A stretch of DNA of 64,000 bases from Streptococcus mitis. Its GTDB lineage: Bacteria; Bacillota; Bacilli; Lactobacillales; Streptococcaceae. The stretch's first letter is position 1. Every line of letters starts with the position of its first letter. A program made the translations under genes and the position numbers. The stretch is taken from assembly GCF_000722685.1 (NCBI RefSeq), contig NZ_JPFV01000012.1, positions 186,001 to 250,000 of the forward strand. The letters run 5' to 3'. The notes beneath the pieces are model-generated. The model made no database searches. It was not told the origin of the DNA and was given only the letters and a program-made list of their open reading frames with translations. Shown here one piece after another: positions 56,107-64,000 of this stretch.

Positions 56107-56115
56107 TTATATCAT
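56107..56115 (-). promoter_or_regulatory. Extended -10 promoter eight bases before the cpoA start
   Basis: Minus-strand TGATATAAT (hexamer 56107-56112), then TAGTAGTT-type spacer and ATG at 56098. It follows directly on the terminator at 56146-56198. Confidence 0.65.
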
Positions 56116-56145
56116 TTTCTTTGAATAAAATCAGCAAAAGAAAGG

Positions 56146-56198
56146 AGAGACTGGAGGAAAAGAGGGGGAAATTTCCTCGCTTTTCCAATGGTCTCTCA
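56146..56198 (-). terminator. Large terminator after the dnaG-rpoD-DUF59 operon
   Basis: Minus-strand GAGAGAC..GGAAAAGCGAGGAAA pairs with TTTCC.CCTCTTTTCC..GTCTCTC, then CTTTCTTTT. A long interrupted stem, 15 bp after the DUF59 stop. Confidence 0.8.
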
Positions 56199-56213
56199 CA
56201 TCCTTTTATATGT

Positions 56214-56543
56214 TTACTTAATGCCTAGGGCAATGCGGGCATAACGACTCATTTTTTCAACTGTCCAGGCTGGATACCAGACTAATTTGACCTCAGTATC
56301 CGTTACTTCTGGCACCTCTGTCATGGCATCATAAATCTGATCCGTCAAGAGATCTGCTAAAGGGCAACCCATAGTAGTGAGTGTCATATCAATTTCAGTA
56401 TGTCCTGTATCTCCATCAAAACGAATCTCATAAATTAAACCAAGATTGACAATATCAATTCCCAACTCAGGGTCGATAACTTCTTCCAAGGCTGATAAAA
56501 TTCGTGTTTTGATGTTTTCAATTTGCTCTTCTGTATAAGCCAT
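56214..56543 (-). CDS. DUF59/MIP18 metal-sulfur cluster assembly factor
   Basis: A 109-aa single DUF59 domain (SufT/PaaD-like). VIDPELGIDIVNLGLIYEI and MTLTTMGCPLADLL with the conserved Cys (about 68), and VKLVWYPAW. The family helps mature Fe-S proteins. ATG at 56543 (MAYTEEQ) follows GTGAGGATAAAC. It sits 14 bp after rpoD, outside the suf operon elsewhere in this window. Confidence 0.88.
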   Translation of the reverse strand: MAYTEEQIENIKTRILSALEEVIDPELGIDIVNLGLIYEIRFDGDTGHTEIDMTLTTMGCPLADLLTDQIYDAMTEVPEVTDTEVKLVWYPAWTVEKMSRYARIALGIK

Positions 56544-56557
56544 GTTTATCCTCACTC

Positions 56558-57667
56558 TTAGTCTTCAATAAAATCACGAAGCGGTTTGCTGCGACTTGGT
56601 TGACGTAGTTTTCTCAAAGCCTTGGCTTCAATCTGACGGATACGCTCGCGAGTCACGTTAAAGACTTTACCCACATCTTCAAGGGTACGCATTTTCCCAT
56701 CATCTAGTCCAAAACGTAGACGTAGAACATTTTCTTCACGATCTGTAAGAGTATCCAAGACCTCATCCAACTGCTCACGCAAGACGATACGAGTTGTATA
56801 GTCCACTGGATTTTCAATCACTTCATCTTCGATAAAGTCTCCAAGATGGCTATCATCCTCTTCACCAATCGGTGTTTCAAGCGATACTGGTTCCTGAGCA
56901 ATCTTCAAGATTTCACGTACCTTGTCAGGAGTCATATCCATACGTTCAGCAATTTGCTCTGGTGTTGGATCTTGTCCCAATTCTTGAAGGAGATTACGCT
57001 GTTCACGAACCAATTTATTGATAGTTTCAACCATGTGAACTGGGATACGGATGGTACGAGCTTGATCCGCAATAGCACGAGTGATAGCCTGACGAATCCA
57101 CCAAGTTGCGTAAGTTGAGAACTTGAATCCTTTAGAATAATCAAACTTGTCAACAGCCTTCATCAAGCCCATATTTCCTTCTTGAATCAAGTCAAGGAAT
57201 TGCATACCACGACCGACATAGCGTTTGGCTATAGAAACGACCAAACGAAGGTTGGCTTCCGCAAGACGTTGTTTGGCTTCGATATCGCCAGCTTCAACTG
57301 CTAGTGCTAATTCTTTTTCCTCTTCATTGGTCAAGAGAGGAACGACACCAATCTCTTTCAAGTACATACGGACAGGGTCATTGACCTTAGCAGAAGTTGA
57401 ACCAATCAAATCCTCATCGCTAAGTTCTGGTTCTTCTTCAGTGCTAAGAACACGTGCACTTGGATTTCCTTCGTTATCTGTGATAGAAATCCCTGCATCC
57501 TGAATCCGTTGCAAGAGATCTTCAATCCCATCAGCATCCAAGGTAAAAGGAATAACCAGACTAGCATTGATTTCATCATCTGTTGCTGTCCCTTTTTGCT
57601 TATGATTACGGATAAATTCTGCTACTTGCACGTCAAATGTTGTTACTTCTTTTTGTTTTGTTGCCAT
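56558..57667 (-). CDS. rpoD: RNA polymerase primary sigma factor (SigA/RpoD)
   Basis: A 369-aa primary sigma factor. Region 1.2 [16 protein letters not shown], 2.1-2.4 [20 protein letters not shown] to [14 protein letters not shown] (-10 recognition), region 3 around 215-280, region 4.2 [22 protein letters not shown] (-35 recognition). N-terminal region 1.1 is present but short. ATG at 57667, AATGGAGTAACA upstream, 2 bp after dnaG, the usual dnaG-rpoD arrangement. Confidence 0.96.
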   Translation of the reverse strand: MATKQKEVTTFDVQVAEFIRNHKQKGTATDDEINASLVIPFTLDADGIEDLLQRIQDAGISITDNEGNPSARVLSTEEEPELSDEDLIGSTSAKVNDPVRMYLKEIGVVPLLTNEEEKELALAVEAGDIEAKQRLAEANLRLVVSIAKRYVGRGMQFLDLIQEGNMGLMKAVDKFDYSKGFKFSTYATWWIRQAITRAIADQARTIRIPVHMVETINKLVREQRNLLQELGQDPTPEQIAERMDMTPDKVREILKIAQEPVSLETPIGEEDDSHLGDFIEDEVIENPVDYTTRIVLREQLDEVLDTLTDREENVLRLRFGLDDGKMRTLEDVGKVFNVTRERIRQIEAKALRKLRQPSRSKPLRDFIED

Positions 57668-57669
57668 TG

Positions 57670-59430
57670 TTACTCCATTCTTCTCTTTTGTGAAATTAAA
57701 CGTTCCAATTCTTCTAAGGCTGTATCTGTATCTCCTACATGGCTAGCTTCCTGCACCTTCTTTTTGATTCTCATATTGTCCTGATTCAAGAGAGCCTTGT
57801 TTCGAGTCATTTCTACTTCACTAAGTTCCTGTGGCGACATCTCAGCAGGCAAATCCTGAGCTAAGACTTGGTACCAAGCTCTTTCAACTTCCTCTGTCTG
57901 TTCTGCTAAAACTTCTGGAGGAAGATTGCCATACTGACCAAGCAAGTCATATAAGACCTGAAATTCAGGTGTATCAAATGCAAAATCTTCTCGCAAACGG
58001 TAATCGTTCAAAACAAGAGGAGATTCCATCATTCGATAAAGTAGATGGGCTTCTGCCCTCATAATAGCCGATAACTGCTTGGTGACAGGCATGGTGATTG
58101 GCGTCGGCCTGGAAATCCCTTCCATGCGATTCTGTCTTTGTGCCTGTCGATTCTCATTAACAATCTGCTCAATCTGGGCATAATCAAAAGATGTCAGACT
58201 GTCAGCTAAAATATGAATATAGCTATTTTGAGCAGTGATAGACTTTTCTTGAACAATCAAGGGAGCTATTTTTTCAATAAACTCAATCTGGGCCTGCAGA
58301 TTTTCACTATTTTCAGGTTTGTACTGGTGAATGTAGAACTCAATCGGACTAATACGAGTTTTCGTTAATAGATAGGCCAAGTCTTCTGGTCCATTTTTTT
58401 GTAGATACTCATCTGGATCCAAGCTATCAGGCATGCTGACGATTTGCACAGGCATATCACCAATTTCGTCCAGCGCTTTCAATGTCGCTGCTTGCCCAGC
58501 CTTATCGCCATCATAAACAAGAACCAACTTCTTGGTTAACCTTTTCAGATGCTCAACATGCTCTCGACTCAAGGCTGTTCCCATAGATGCGACAGCGTTT
58601 TCGATTCCAGCCCGATAAGCTGCAATGACATCCATGAACCCTTCCATCAGGTAAATCTCACTGGCTTTTCCAGAAGATTTTTTTGCCCTATCCATATGAT
58701 ATAATTCGTAACTTTTGTTAAAAATTACAGTCGATCGGCTATTTTTATACTTAGAAGTTTGTGAATCCGTTTTCTGCCAGATACGACCTGAGAAGGCAAT
58801 GACCTTTCCCTGATCATTTGTCAGGGGAAACATAATTCGATTGTGAAAGGTATCTACAAATTGATTGGCATCCGAGAGATAAAACAATCCCGAATCCAGG
58901 AAATCCTCTTCACGATACTGACCAGACAAACGCTGGTAGAGATAGTTTCGTTCTGGAGGTGCTAAACCAATCCGAAAATGTTTGAGCGCTTCATCTGTCA
59001 AACCACGCTGATAAAGGTAATTTCTGGCCTCCTCCCCCATGGTTGTTGTCATGAGAATAGCATGATAAAATTTGGCAGCATCTTCGTGCATATCATAAAG
59101 AGCTTGGTGAGGCGAGGCTGGCCTCTGCTCACTATAAAGCGGTTTTTCCACCTCTATCCCAACACGCTGACCTAAGATTTGGACAGCCTCCATAAAGGGA
59201 ACCCCTTGGTACTCCTCGATGAACTTAAAGACATCACCCGAGCGACCACAACCAAAACAGTGATAAAACTGCTTATCCTCTACAACGTTGAAAGAAGGTG
59301 TTTTTTCACCATGAAAAGGACAGAGCCCTAGATAGTTCCGTCCTGCCTTTTGTAAAGAAATCACATCTCCTATGACTTCCACAATGTTGGCATTGTTTTT
59401 GATTTCTTCAATGACTTGTTTGTCAACCAT
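57670..59430 (-). CDS. dnaG: DNA primase
   Basis: A 586-aa primase. Zinc-binding domain with [25 protein letters not shown] (CHC2: Cys/His/Cys/Cys) about residues 40-65 split here for length, TOPRIM domain about 255-340 ([19 protein letters not shown]), then a C-terminal DnaB-binding helical domain. The start at 59430 (MVDKQVIEE) follows GGAGGTATTGTGT; five codons more upstream are unlikely. First gene of dnaG-rpoD-DUF59. Confidence 0.96.
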   Translation of the reverse strand: MVDKQVIEEIKNNANIVEVIGDVISLQKAGRNYLGLCPFHGEKTPSFNVVEDKQFYHCFGCGRSGDVFKFIEEYQGVPFMEAVQILGQRVGIEVEKPLYSEQRPASPHQALYDMHEDAAKFYHAILMTTTMGEEARNYLYQRGLTDEALKHFRIGLAPPERNYLYQRLSGQYREEDFLDSGLFYLSDANQFVDTFHNRIMFPLTNDQGKVIAFSGRIWQKTDSQTSKYKNSRSTVIFNKSYELYHMDRAKKSSGKASEIYLMEGFMDVIAAYRAGIENAVASMGTALSREHVEHLKRLTKKLVLVYDGDKAGQAATLKALDEIGDMPVQIVSMPDSLDPDEYLQKNGPEDLAYLLTKTRISPIEFYIHQYKPENSENLQAQIEFIEKIAPLIVQEKSITAQNSYIHILADSLTSFDYAQIEQIVNENRQAQRQNRMEGISRPTPITMPVTKQLSAIMRAEAHLLYRMMESPLVLNDYRLREDFAFDTPEFQVLYDLLGQYGNLPPEVLAEQTEEVERAWYQVLAQDLPAEMSPQELSEVEMTRNKALLNQDNMRIKKKVQEASHVGDTDTALEELERLISQKRRME

Positions 59431-59518
59431 ACACAATACCTCCATGTTATCATAGTTTACTTTATATAGTATACTTTATTTCAGAAAAAAGTAAACCATT
59501 TCACTCATTTTCCCTACT

Positions 59519-60277
59519 TTATTCAAAGAGTTGATAATAATCAGAGATTTTCATTTTTGCTTTTTCTTCTTGTTTCAAATCTTGGATAACCCGTCCTTCT
59601 TTCATGACAATCAAGCGATTGCCATACTTAAGAGCATCTTCCATATGGTGGGTAATCATAAGAGCTGTCAACTGATCTTTCTTGACAAATTCATCTGTCA
59701 ATTCCATGAGGGCCACACTTGTCTTTGGATCAAGGGCTGCAGTATGCTCGTCTAACAAGAGTAATTCAGGACGCTTCAAGGTTGCCATCAAGAGACTCAA
59801 AGCCTGTCTTTGCCCACCTGATAAGAACTCAATTGGCGTATTCAAGTGTTTCTCAAGACCATTCCCTACTTTTTCAATGGTTGCCTGAAATTCATCCTTA
59901 TAGCTAGCCAGACGTCTCGGAAACAGTCCACGCTTTTCACCACGAAACTTGGCAATCAAAAGATTTTCAGCCACCGTCATACGGGGAGCTGTCCCCATCT
60001 TTGGATCTTGGAAAACTCGAGACAGATACTTGGCTCTCTTCTCTGGTGAAAACTTAGTAACATCTTCACCCAAGATACGAATAGTTCCACTGGTTAATGA
60101 CAAGGTTCCTGCAATAGTGTTAAAGAGGGTTGATTTCCCAGCACCATTTCCACCTAAAATCGTGATAAAATCCTGTTCAAAAATTTCTAAGGAAACATCA
60201 TTTAAAATAATCTTTTCTTCATCAAAGCCATTTTTAACGACTTTGGTTGCATTTTTTAATTCTACAATGGCTGTCAT
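59519..60277 (-). CDS. trpZ: Tryptophan-type ABC transporter ATPase
   Basis: A 252-aa ABC ATPase. Walker A GGNGAGKST (about 42-50), Q-loop RVFQDPKMGTAP, signature LSGGQRQALSLLMA, Walker B LLLLDEHTAALD (Glu-His after Asp-Glu is typical of this subfamily), H-loop MITHHMEDAL. Overlaps the permease by 4 bp. Together with the next two genes it matches the pneumococcal/streptococcal TrpXYZ cluster; the upstream T-box supports tryptophan. Confidence 0.86.
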   Translation of the reverse strand: MTAIVELKNATKVVKNGFDEEKIILNDVSLEIFEQDFITILGGNGAGKSTLFNTIAGTLSLTSGTIRILGEDVTKFSPEKRAKYLSRVFQDPKMGTAPRMTVAENLLIAKFRGEKRGLFPRRLASYKDEFQATIEKVGNGLEKHLNTPIEFLSGGQRQALSLLMATLKRPELLLLDEHTAALDPKTSVALMELTDEFVKKDQLTALMITHHMEDALKYGNRLIVMKEGRVIQDLKQEEKAKMKISDYYQLFE

Positions 60278-61140
60278 TTGCTTAACTTGGCTCCTTTCAA
60301 GATGGTTTGCTTAAATGTTGGAATCATGAGGCAGACTGCTAAAATCACGGCGCTGTACAAACGAAGGTAACTTGTATTAAAGCCAAGCGCAATAACTGCC
60401 CACACTAAGAATTGATAAGCGATAGAACCTACAACGATGGTAACCAGACGTTCTGCCAAGCTCAAACTCTTGAAGATAACTTCTCCAATAATCAAACTTG
60501 CAAGCCCCACAACGATAACCCCGATTCCTCGAGATACATCGGCATACCCTTCTTGCTGGGCAATGAGAGCTCCTGCAAGGGCAATCACACCATTTGATAA
60601 GACCAAGCCCATGAGCTCCATGCGTCCAGTATGAATCCCGAAACTTCTAGCCATATCAGGATTGTCACCTGTAGCAATATAGGCTTGTCCGAGTTTAGTG
60701 TCCAAGAAAAAGAGCATGAGAGCAATGACAATACTCACAAAGATAAGACCTGTCAAGAGTTGGTTCAAATCCGAATCAAAAGGCAAGGCATCTTGAATTT
60801 GCTTGGTTCCAAGCAATCCTAAATTTGCACGTCCCATAATCAAGAGCATAATAGAGTGACAAGAAGTCATCACCAAAATCCCTGAGAGCAAGGTTGGGAT
60901 CTTCCCTTTTGTATAAAGAAGTCCTGTTGCCATACCAGCCAAACAACCTGCTCCTACAGCAATAAGAGTTGCTAAAAAAGGATTCACACCTTTCGTTATC
61001 AAAGTGACAGCAACAGCTCCCCCAAGAGGGAAGGAACCTTCTGTCGTCATATCTGGAAAGTTCAAAATCCTAAATGTCATAAAGATTCCCAGACCTAGAA
61101 TAGCCCAGACAAATCCTTGAGAAATAATAGATAATATCAT
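60274..61140 (-). CDS. trpY: Tryptophan-type ABC transporter permease
   Basis: A 288-aa permease with eight or nine helices of the branched-chain/ribose type (BPD_transp_2): NFPDMTTEGSFPLGGAVAVT near the start, LGQAYIATGDNPDMARSFGI as the EAA-like loop, then ADVSRGIGVIVVGLASLIIG. ATG at 61140 (MILSIISQGF) with AAAAGGTTAAGAA upstream; a longer frame upstream lacks a site. Confidence 0.86.
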   Translation of the reverse strand: MILSIISQGFVWAILGLGIFMTFRILNFPDMTTEGSFPLGGAVAVTLITKGVNPFLATLIAVGAGCLAGMATGLLYTKGKIPTLLSGILVMTSCHSIMLLIMGRANLGLLGTKQIQDALPFDSDLNQLLTGLIFVSIVIALMLFFLDTKLGQAYIATGDNPDMARSFGIHTGRMELMGLVLSNGVIALAGALIAQQEGYADVSRGIGVIVVGLASLIIGEVIFKSLSLAERLVTIVVGSIAYQFLVWAVIALGFNTSYLRLYSAVILAVCLMIPTFKQTILKGAKLSK

Positions 61141-61215
61141 CTGTTTCTTAACCTTTTCTATATGCTTTCTATTGTAAAAAATTGGAGGAGATGTCCCCAA
61201 CTCCTCCATTACAGA

Positions 61216-62211
61216 TTATTCGATCACTTGTCCTGCTTCTTTTAGAACAGATTCAGGAATCGTAATACCTAGCTCTTGTGCCAATTTTTTGTTAATTACT
61301 GACTTACCAGTTGAAAAGACATTGACTGGAGTATCAGCCGGTTTTGCACCTTTCAAGACTTGCGCAATCATTTTACCTGTTGCCACACCAAGGTCATGTT
61401 GGTCAACTACAACTGATGCCAAACCACCTATTTCTACCATGGCAGTAGCACTTGGATAAATTGGCTTCTTAGAACTTTGATTACTAGAGACAACCGTTGG
61501 AAATCCCGATGCAATGGTGTTATCAATTGGAACCCAGATAGCATCGACCTTGCTAGTCATAACGTTAACTGTTGAAGCAATTTCATTTGTTGAAGGAACT
61601 GCGAATGTTTCCACTGTCAAACCTGCTTTTTCAGCATAAGCCTTAAATTCTTCGACCTGTGTTTTTGAATTGTCTTCGCTACTTGAGTAAAGAGCCCCGA
61701 TTGTTTTCACATTTGGTGTTAAAGCCTTGATGAGTTCAACTTGTTGTTGAGCTGGATTATGGTCAGATACTCCTGTGATGTTGCCACCTGGTTTTTTCAA
61801 ATCTTTAACCAAGTTAGCACCGATTGGGTCTGTAATCGCGGCCATGATAACTGGTAGGTCTTTTGTGGCACTAGCCAATCCTTGAGCAGCTGGTGTCGCA
61901 ATACCAACTACAAGATCATTCCCATTTGCAACCAATTGTTTACTCATTGTCGCAACCTTACTTTGATCACCTTCTGAGTTCATAAAATCGATTTTAACTT
62001 GGTCATCTTTATAGCCTTCTTCTGCAAGTCCGTCTTGAATCCCTTTATAAATCAAGTCAAGAGACGGATGGCTCACAAATTGAAGGACACCAACTTTGGC
62101 AACTTTCTTTTCATTCTTAGCTTCTGGTTTATTCATTGAAGAGTAAATCAAGCTTCCTGCTACTAAGACTGCTAATGCAGCGATAATTCCAATTAAACGT
62201 TTATTTTTCAT
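61216..62211 (-). CDS. trpX: Tryptophan-type ABC transporter substrate-binding protein
   Basis: A 331-aa ABC substrate-binding protein of the PF04392 (ABC_sub_bind) family. N-terminal signal/anchor (LIGIIAALAVLVAGSLIYSS) lacking a lipobox Cys, so membrane-anchored. Ligand region AKVGVLQFVSHPSLDLIYKG and KPGGNITGVSDHNPAQQQVE, typical of TrpX. ATG at 62211 follows AAAAGGAGAAATAGA. Its T-box leader lies about 240 bp upstream, separated by a BOX element. Confidence 0.88.
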   Translation of the reverse strand: MKNKRLIGIIAALAVLVAGSLIYSSMNKPEAKNEKKVAKVGVLQFVSHPSLDLIYKGIQDGLAEEGYKDDQVKIDFMNSEGDQSKVATMSKQLVANGNDLVVGIATPAAQGLASATKDLPVIMAAITDPIGANLVKDLKKPGGNITGVSDHNPAQQQVELIKALTPNVKTIGALYSSSEDNSKTQVEEFKAYAEKAGLTVETFAVPSTNEIASTVNVMTSKVDAIWVPIDNTIASGFPTVVSSNQSSKKPIYPSATAMVEIGGLASVVVDQHDLGVATGKMIAQVLKGAKPADTPVNVFSTGKSVINKKLAQELGITIPESVLKEAGQVIE

Positions 62212-62253
62212 TCTATTTCTCCTTTTTATTCCTTTAAAATACTTCACTTATCT

Positions 62254-62406
62254 AATACTCTTCGAAAATCTCTTCAAACCACGTCAGCGTCGCCTTACCG
62301 TAGGTATATGATACTGACTCTGTCAGTTCTATCCACAACTTAAAAACAGTGTTTTGAGCAGCTTGCGGCTAGCTTCCTAGTTTGCTTTTTGATTTTCATT
62401 GAGTAT
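62254..62406 (-). repeat. BOX element between T-box and trpX
   Basis: About 153 bp reading boxC..boxB..boxA on the plus strand (TACTCTTCGAAAATCTCTTC ... GACTGACAGAGTCAG-type core ... TTTGATTTTCATTGAGTATA), so A to C in the direction of transcription. The longest of the four copies, with boxB. Confidence 0.93.
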
Positions 62407-62436
62407 AAACAAGCGACGCCATCGTTTTCTTTCCAT
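62377..62436 (-). CDS. 19-codon stub ORF after the T-box
   Basis: ATG at 62434-62436 has an excellent GATGGAGGTTAGT site directly after the T-box terminator. It reads MERKRWRRLFILNENQKAN and stops inside the BOX. Only the first ten codons precede the BOX, so this looks like the 5' end of a gene cut by BOX insertion, or a leader peptide. Not known to be expressed. Confidence 0.4.
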   Translation of the reverse strand: MERKRWRRLFILNENQKAN

Positions 62437-62449
62437 ACTAACCTCCATC

Positions 62450-62483
62450 AAAAAAGTCCTCACACAAAAACTTGTGTGAGGAC
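62450..62483 (-). terminator. T-box regulated terminator
   Basis: Minus-strand GTCCTCACACAAG-TTTT-TGTGTGAGGACTTTTTT, a strong 11-12-bp stem downstream of the T-box bulge. Confidence 0.92.
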
Positions 62484-62686
62484 GTCGATGCGCGGTACCA
62501 CCTCAATTATAGGGAATTTCCCTATCGCTCTGTCTCGCAATCACGAGATGCACTGTAAGGTGTGCTCACCGAATTTTTATGATTTCAAATTCTAAATAAC
62601 ATCCAGCCCAATTTTCATCATCATCACTTATCTGTTTTCAGCTACCACAGACTCTCTAAAAAGTTTATATGATTACTTTTCTGAAT
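62484..62686 (-). promoter_or_regulatory. T-box riboswitch, probably tRNA-Trp (UGG specifier)
   Basis: The T-box core AGGTGGTACCGCG lies at 62491-62503. Stem III is GATAGGGAAATTCCCTAT; the stem I distal loop is TCTGT-GGTAGCTGAAA-ACAGA. The stem I base can be drawn as CATTCAG with CTGGATG; the 3' side of the specifier loop then reads GAAAATTGGG, placing TGG (62608-62610) next to a purine and the base helix. Uncharged tRNA-Trp would favour antitermination of the Trp ABC transporter. Element certain, specifier inferred. Confidence 0.88.
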
Positions 62687-62692
62687 GGTTAA

Positions 62693-62720
62693 ATTATATC
62701 ATTTTTCAATTACTTGTCAA
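62693..62720 (-). promoter_or_regulatory. Promoter of the T-box/trpXYZ transcript
   Basis: TTGACA (62715-62720), 16 bp, TGA-TATAAT (62693-62698). Both hexamers match consensus perfectly. Confidence 0.85.
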
Positions 62721-62749
62721 GACTCTTTGAGTATTTTTTTGAACTATTC

Positions 62750-62780
62750 AAAAACTTCCCCTATAAAAAAGAGGAAGTTT
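62750..62780 (-). terminator. ppc terminator
   Basis: Minus-strand AAACTTCC-TCTTTTTTATAG-GGGAAGTTTTTG, 9 bp past the ppc stop. Confidence 0.8.
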
Positions 62781-62788
62781 GATAGGTA

Positions 62789-64000
62789 TCAGCCTGAATT
62801 ACGCAATCCTGTTGCAATTCCGTTGATGGTTGTATGGATTAATTTTTCTTGATCGCTTGATAATTCTCCTCGGCGTTGACGTTTAATCAACTCCAACTGG
62901 ATGTAGTTAAGAATATTAAAGTATGGCATACGATAATCCAAACTTGCTTTTAGATATGGATTTTCAGCCAAGAGTTCATCGTAACCTTCGATAGCCAAGA
63001 TAACTTCCTTGGTGACTTGCCATTCATTTAAAATAGTCTCATAGATTGCTTTTACTTGATCATCTTCACAAAGTTTGGCATATTCAAAAGCAATATTCAT
63101 ATTTGATTTTGACAAGACCATATCAACATTTGAAAGAAGTGATTGGAAGAAAGGCCAATTTTGGTACATATCTCGTAGAATAGCGATATTTTCTGGATTC
63201 TTATCGATAAATTCTTTGAAGCTTGAACCAACTCCATACCAGCCAGGGAACATCACACGACTTTGCGACCATGAGAAGACCCATGGAATGGCACGCAAAC
63301 CACCGATTTCTGTAATGGTCTTACGAGCGGCTGGACGTGAACCGATATTAAAGCTTGAAATAGCCTTAATTGGACTTGACTCAAAGAAATAATCATAGAA
63401 ATGGTCATTACCAAAAACCAAATCACGGTAGATATCATAACTACGGTCCACTACTTGGTCCATAATGGCTTCATAACGATTTGATGTATTGGTATCGCTC
63501 TTCTTCTGCGTAATCATACGGTTAATGGCTGCAGATACTAACATTTCAAGGTTATAGTAGGCTGCGTCTTTGTTACCGTATTTATTCCCAATTACTTCAC
63601 CCTGCTCCGTCAAACGGATACGATCCTTGATAGACTTGAGCGGTTGAGATGTGATGGCTTCATAGGTTGGTCCACCACCACGACCGACAGTCCCACCACG
63701 GCCATGGAAGAAGGTAACCTTAACACCAAATTCATCTCCAATAGCAGTCAATTGTTGTTGAGCCTTGTAGAGGGTCCAACATGATGATAAGTAACCCCCA
63801 TCTTTATTACTGTCAGAGTAACCAAGCATAATTTCTTGGTAGTTATTGCGCGAAGCAATCCATTTCTTAGCAAGGGTAAGAGAAAGGTATTCTCTCATAG
63901 TTTCTTCTGAGTGATCCAAGTCCTCGATTGTTTCAAAGAGAGGAACGATTTGGACACGGGCTCTTTCTTTATCAACTAGCCCTACTTCTTTTAACAAGAT
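62789..64000 (-). CDS. ppc: Phosphoenolpyruvate carboxylase, C-terminal part (5' end outside window)
   Basis: 403 C-terminal residues of PEP carboxylase, which fixes bicarbonate on PEP to give oxaloacetate. Catalytic and signature motifs visible: [31 protein letters not shown] (mobile loop) and the invariant C-terminal ATGLRNSG (usually RNTG; Ser here). Reading is open through base 64000, so the N-terminal half, about 500 residues, lies beyond the window. Confidence 0.95.
   Translation of the reverse strand: MLLKEVGLVDKERARVQIVPLFETIEDLDHSEETMREYLSLTLAKKWIASRNNYQEIMLGYSDSNKDGGYLSSCWTLYKAQQQLTAIGDEFGVKVTFFHGRGGTVGRGGGPTYEAITSQPLKSIKDRIRLTEQGEVIGNKYGNKDAAYYNLEMLVSAAINRMITQKKSDTNTSNRYEAIMDQVVDRSYDIYRDLVFGNDHFYDYFFESSPIKAISSFNIGSRPAARKTITEIGGLRAIPWVFSWSQSRVMFPGWYGVGSSFKEFIDKNPENIAILRDMYQNWPFFQSLLSNVDMVLSKSNMNIAFEYAKLCEDDQVKAIYETILNEWQVTKEVILAIEGYDELLAENPYLKASLDYRMPYFNILNYIQLELIKRQRRGELSSDQEKLIHTTINGIATGLRNSG

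Noticed and set aside
56098..56188. 30-codon N-terminal extension of CpoA
   Set aside because: Would start within a large terminator stem and lacks a ribosome site; the extended -10 lies inside it.

Overview
The window comes from a mitis-group Streptococcus (S. mitis, S. oralis, S. pseudopneumoniae or S. pneumoniae type). The basis is low GC content, four copies of the BOX repeat (boxA ... boxC), choline-binding repeats on a surface protein, and genes typical of this group: rocS, macP, cpoA, the sufCDSUB order, and dnaG-rpoD beside a tryptophan ABC transporter. Species is not decided. Most genes lie on the minus strand.

Region 1 (1-8545) is accessory DNA, most likely one end of an integrative conjugative element or an integrated plasmid. 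From the right edge leftward it holds a decayed hypothetical gene, two hypothetical genes (one DUF2786), a 60-aa protein, a RepA_N replication initiator with three iteron-like 15-bp repeats inside its own gene, a 37-aa protein, about 425 bp of hairpin-rich non-coding DNA, a 104-aa protein, a SEC10/PgrA-like surface exclusion protein that ends in choline-binding repeats, and an antigen I/II family adhesin cut by the window start. Adhesin plus surface exclusion protein recalls the PrgB/PrgA pair of enterococcal conjugative plasmids. No integrase, relaxase or att repeat is visible here.

Region 2 (8548-16400) is core: two crcB fluoride channels, chorismate mutase and flavodoxin (minus); a DHH phosphoesterase and rpmE type B (plus); then an iron-uptake operon efeO-efeB-efeU-tatC-tatA. 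EfeB carries a Tat signal, so the operon encodes the minimal TatAC exporter its own peroxidase needs. A 25-bp palindrome just after the promoter is a candidate operator.

Region 3 (16400-38000) holds ybaB, an intergenic region with IS-end-like inverted repeats, an aquaglyceroporin, the suf Fe-S assembly operon, dnaX with a GAF/fRMsr gene, rpsA, tRNA-Gln and tRNA-Tyr, an oligopeptide-binding lipoprotein, ilvE, an operon of two esterases plus an ATP-grasp protein, and iscS-thiI.

Region 4 (38000-64000) holds a GDPD, a DEDDh exonuclease, rocS, mtnN, macP, a NUDIX gene and glmU; on the plus strand a GH25 lysozyme-like protein, a DUF368 protein, a YbaK deacylase, a histidine phosphatase and lysS; then (minus) an amino-acid ABC transporter, obg with small genes either side, PspC, two glycolipid glycosyltransferases, a DUF59 protein, rpoD, dnaG, a Trp-type ABC transporter under a T-box riboswitch (specifier read as UGG), and the C-terminal part of ppc.

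The most unusual observations are: a conjugation-type surface exclusion domain re-anchored by choline-binding repeats; iterons inside repA; an unexplained structured RNA-like segment at 5124-5548; four genes (DUF3272, fRMsr, GH25, cpoA) whose start codon lies 6-8 nt after an extended -10 box with no Shine-Dalgarno, implying leaderless mRNAs; a BOX element inserted between the T-box and trpX that leaves a stub ORF; and a 42-bp terminator repeat shared by two unrelated operons.
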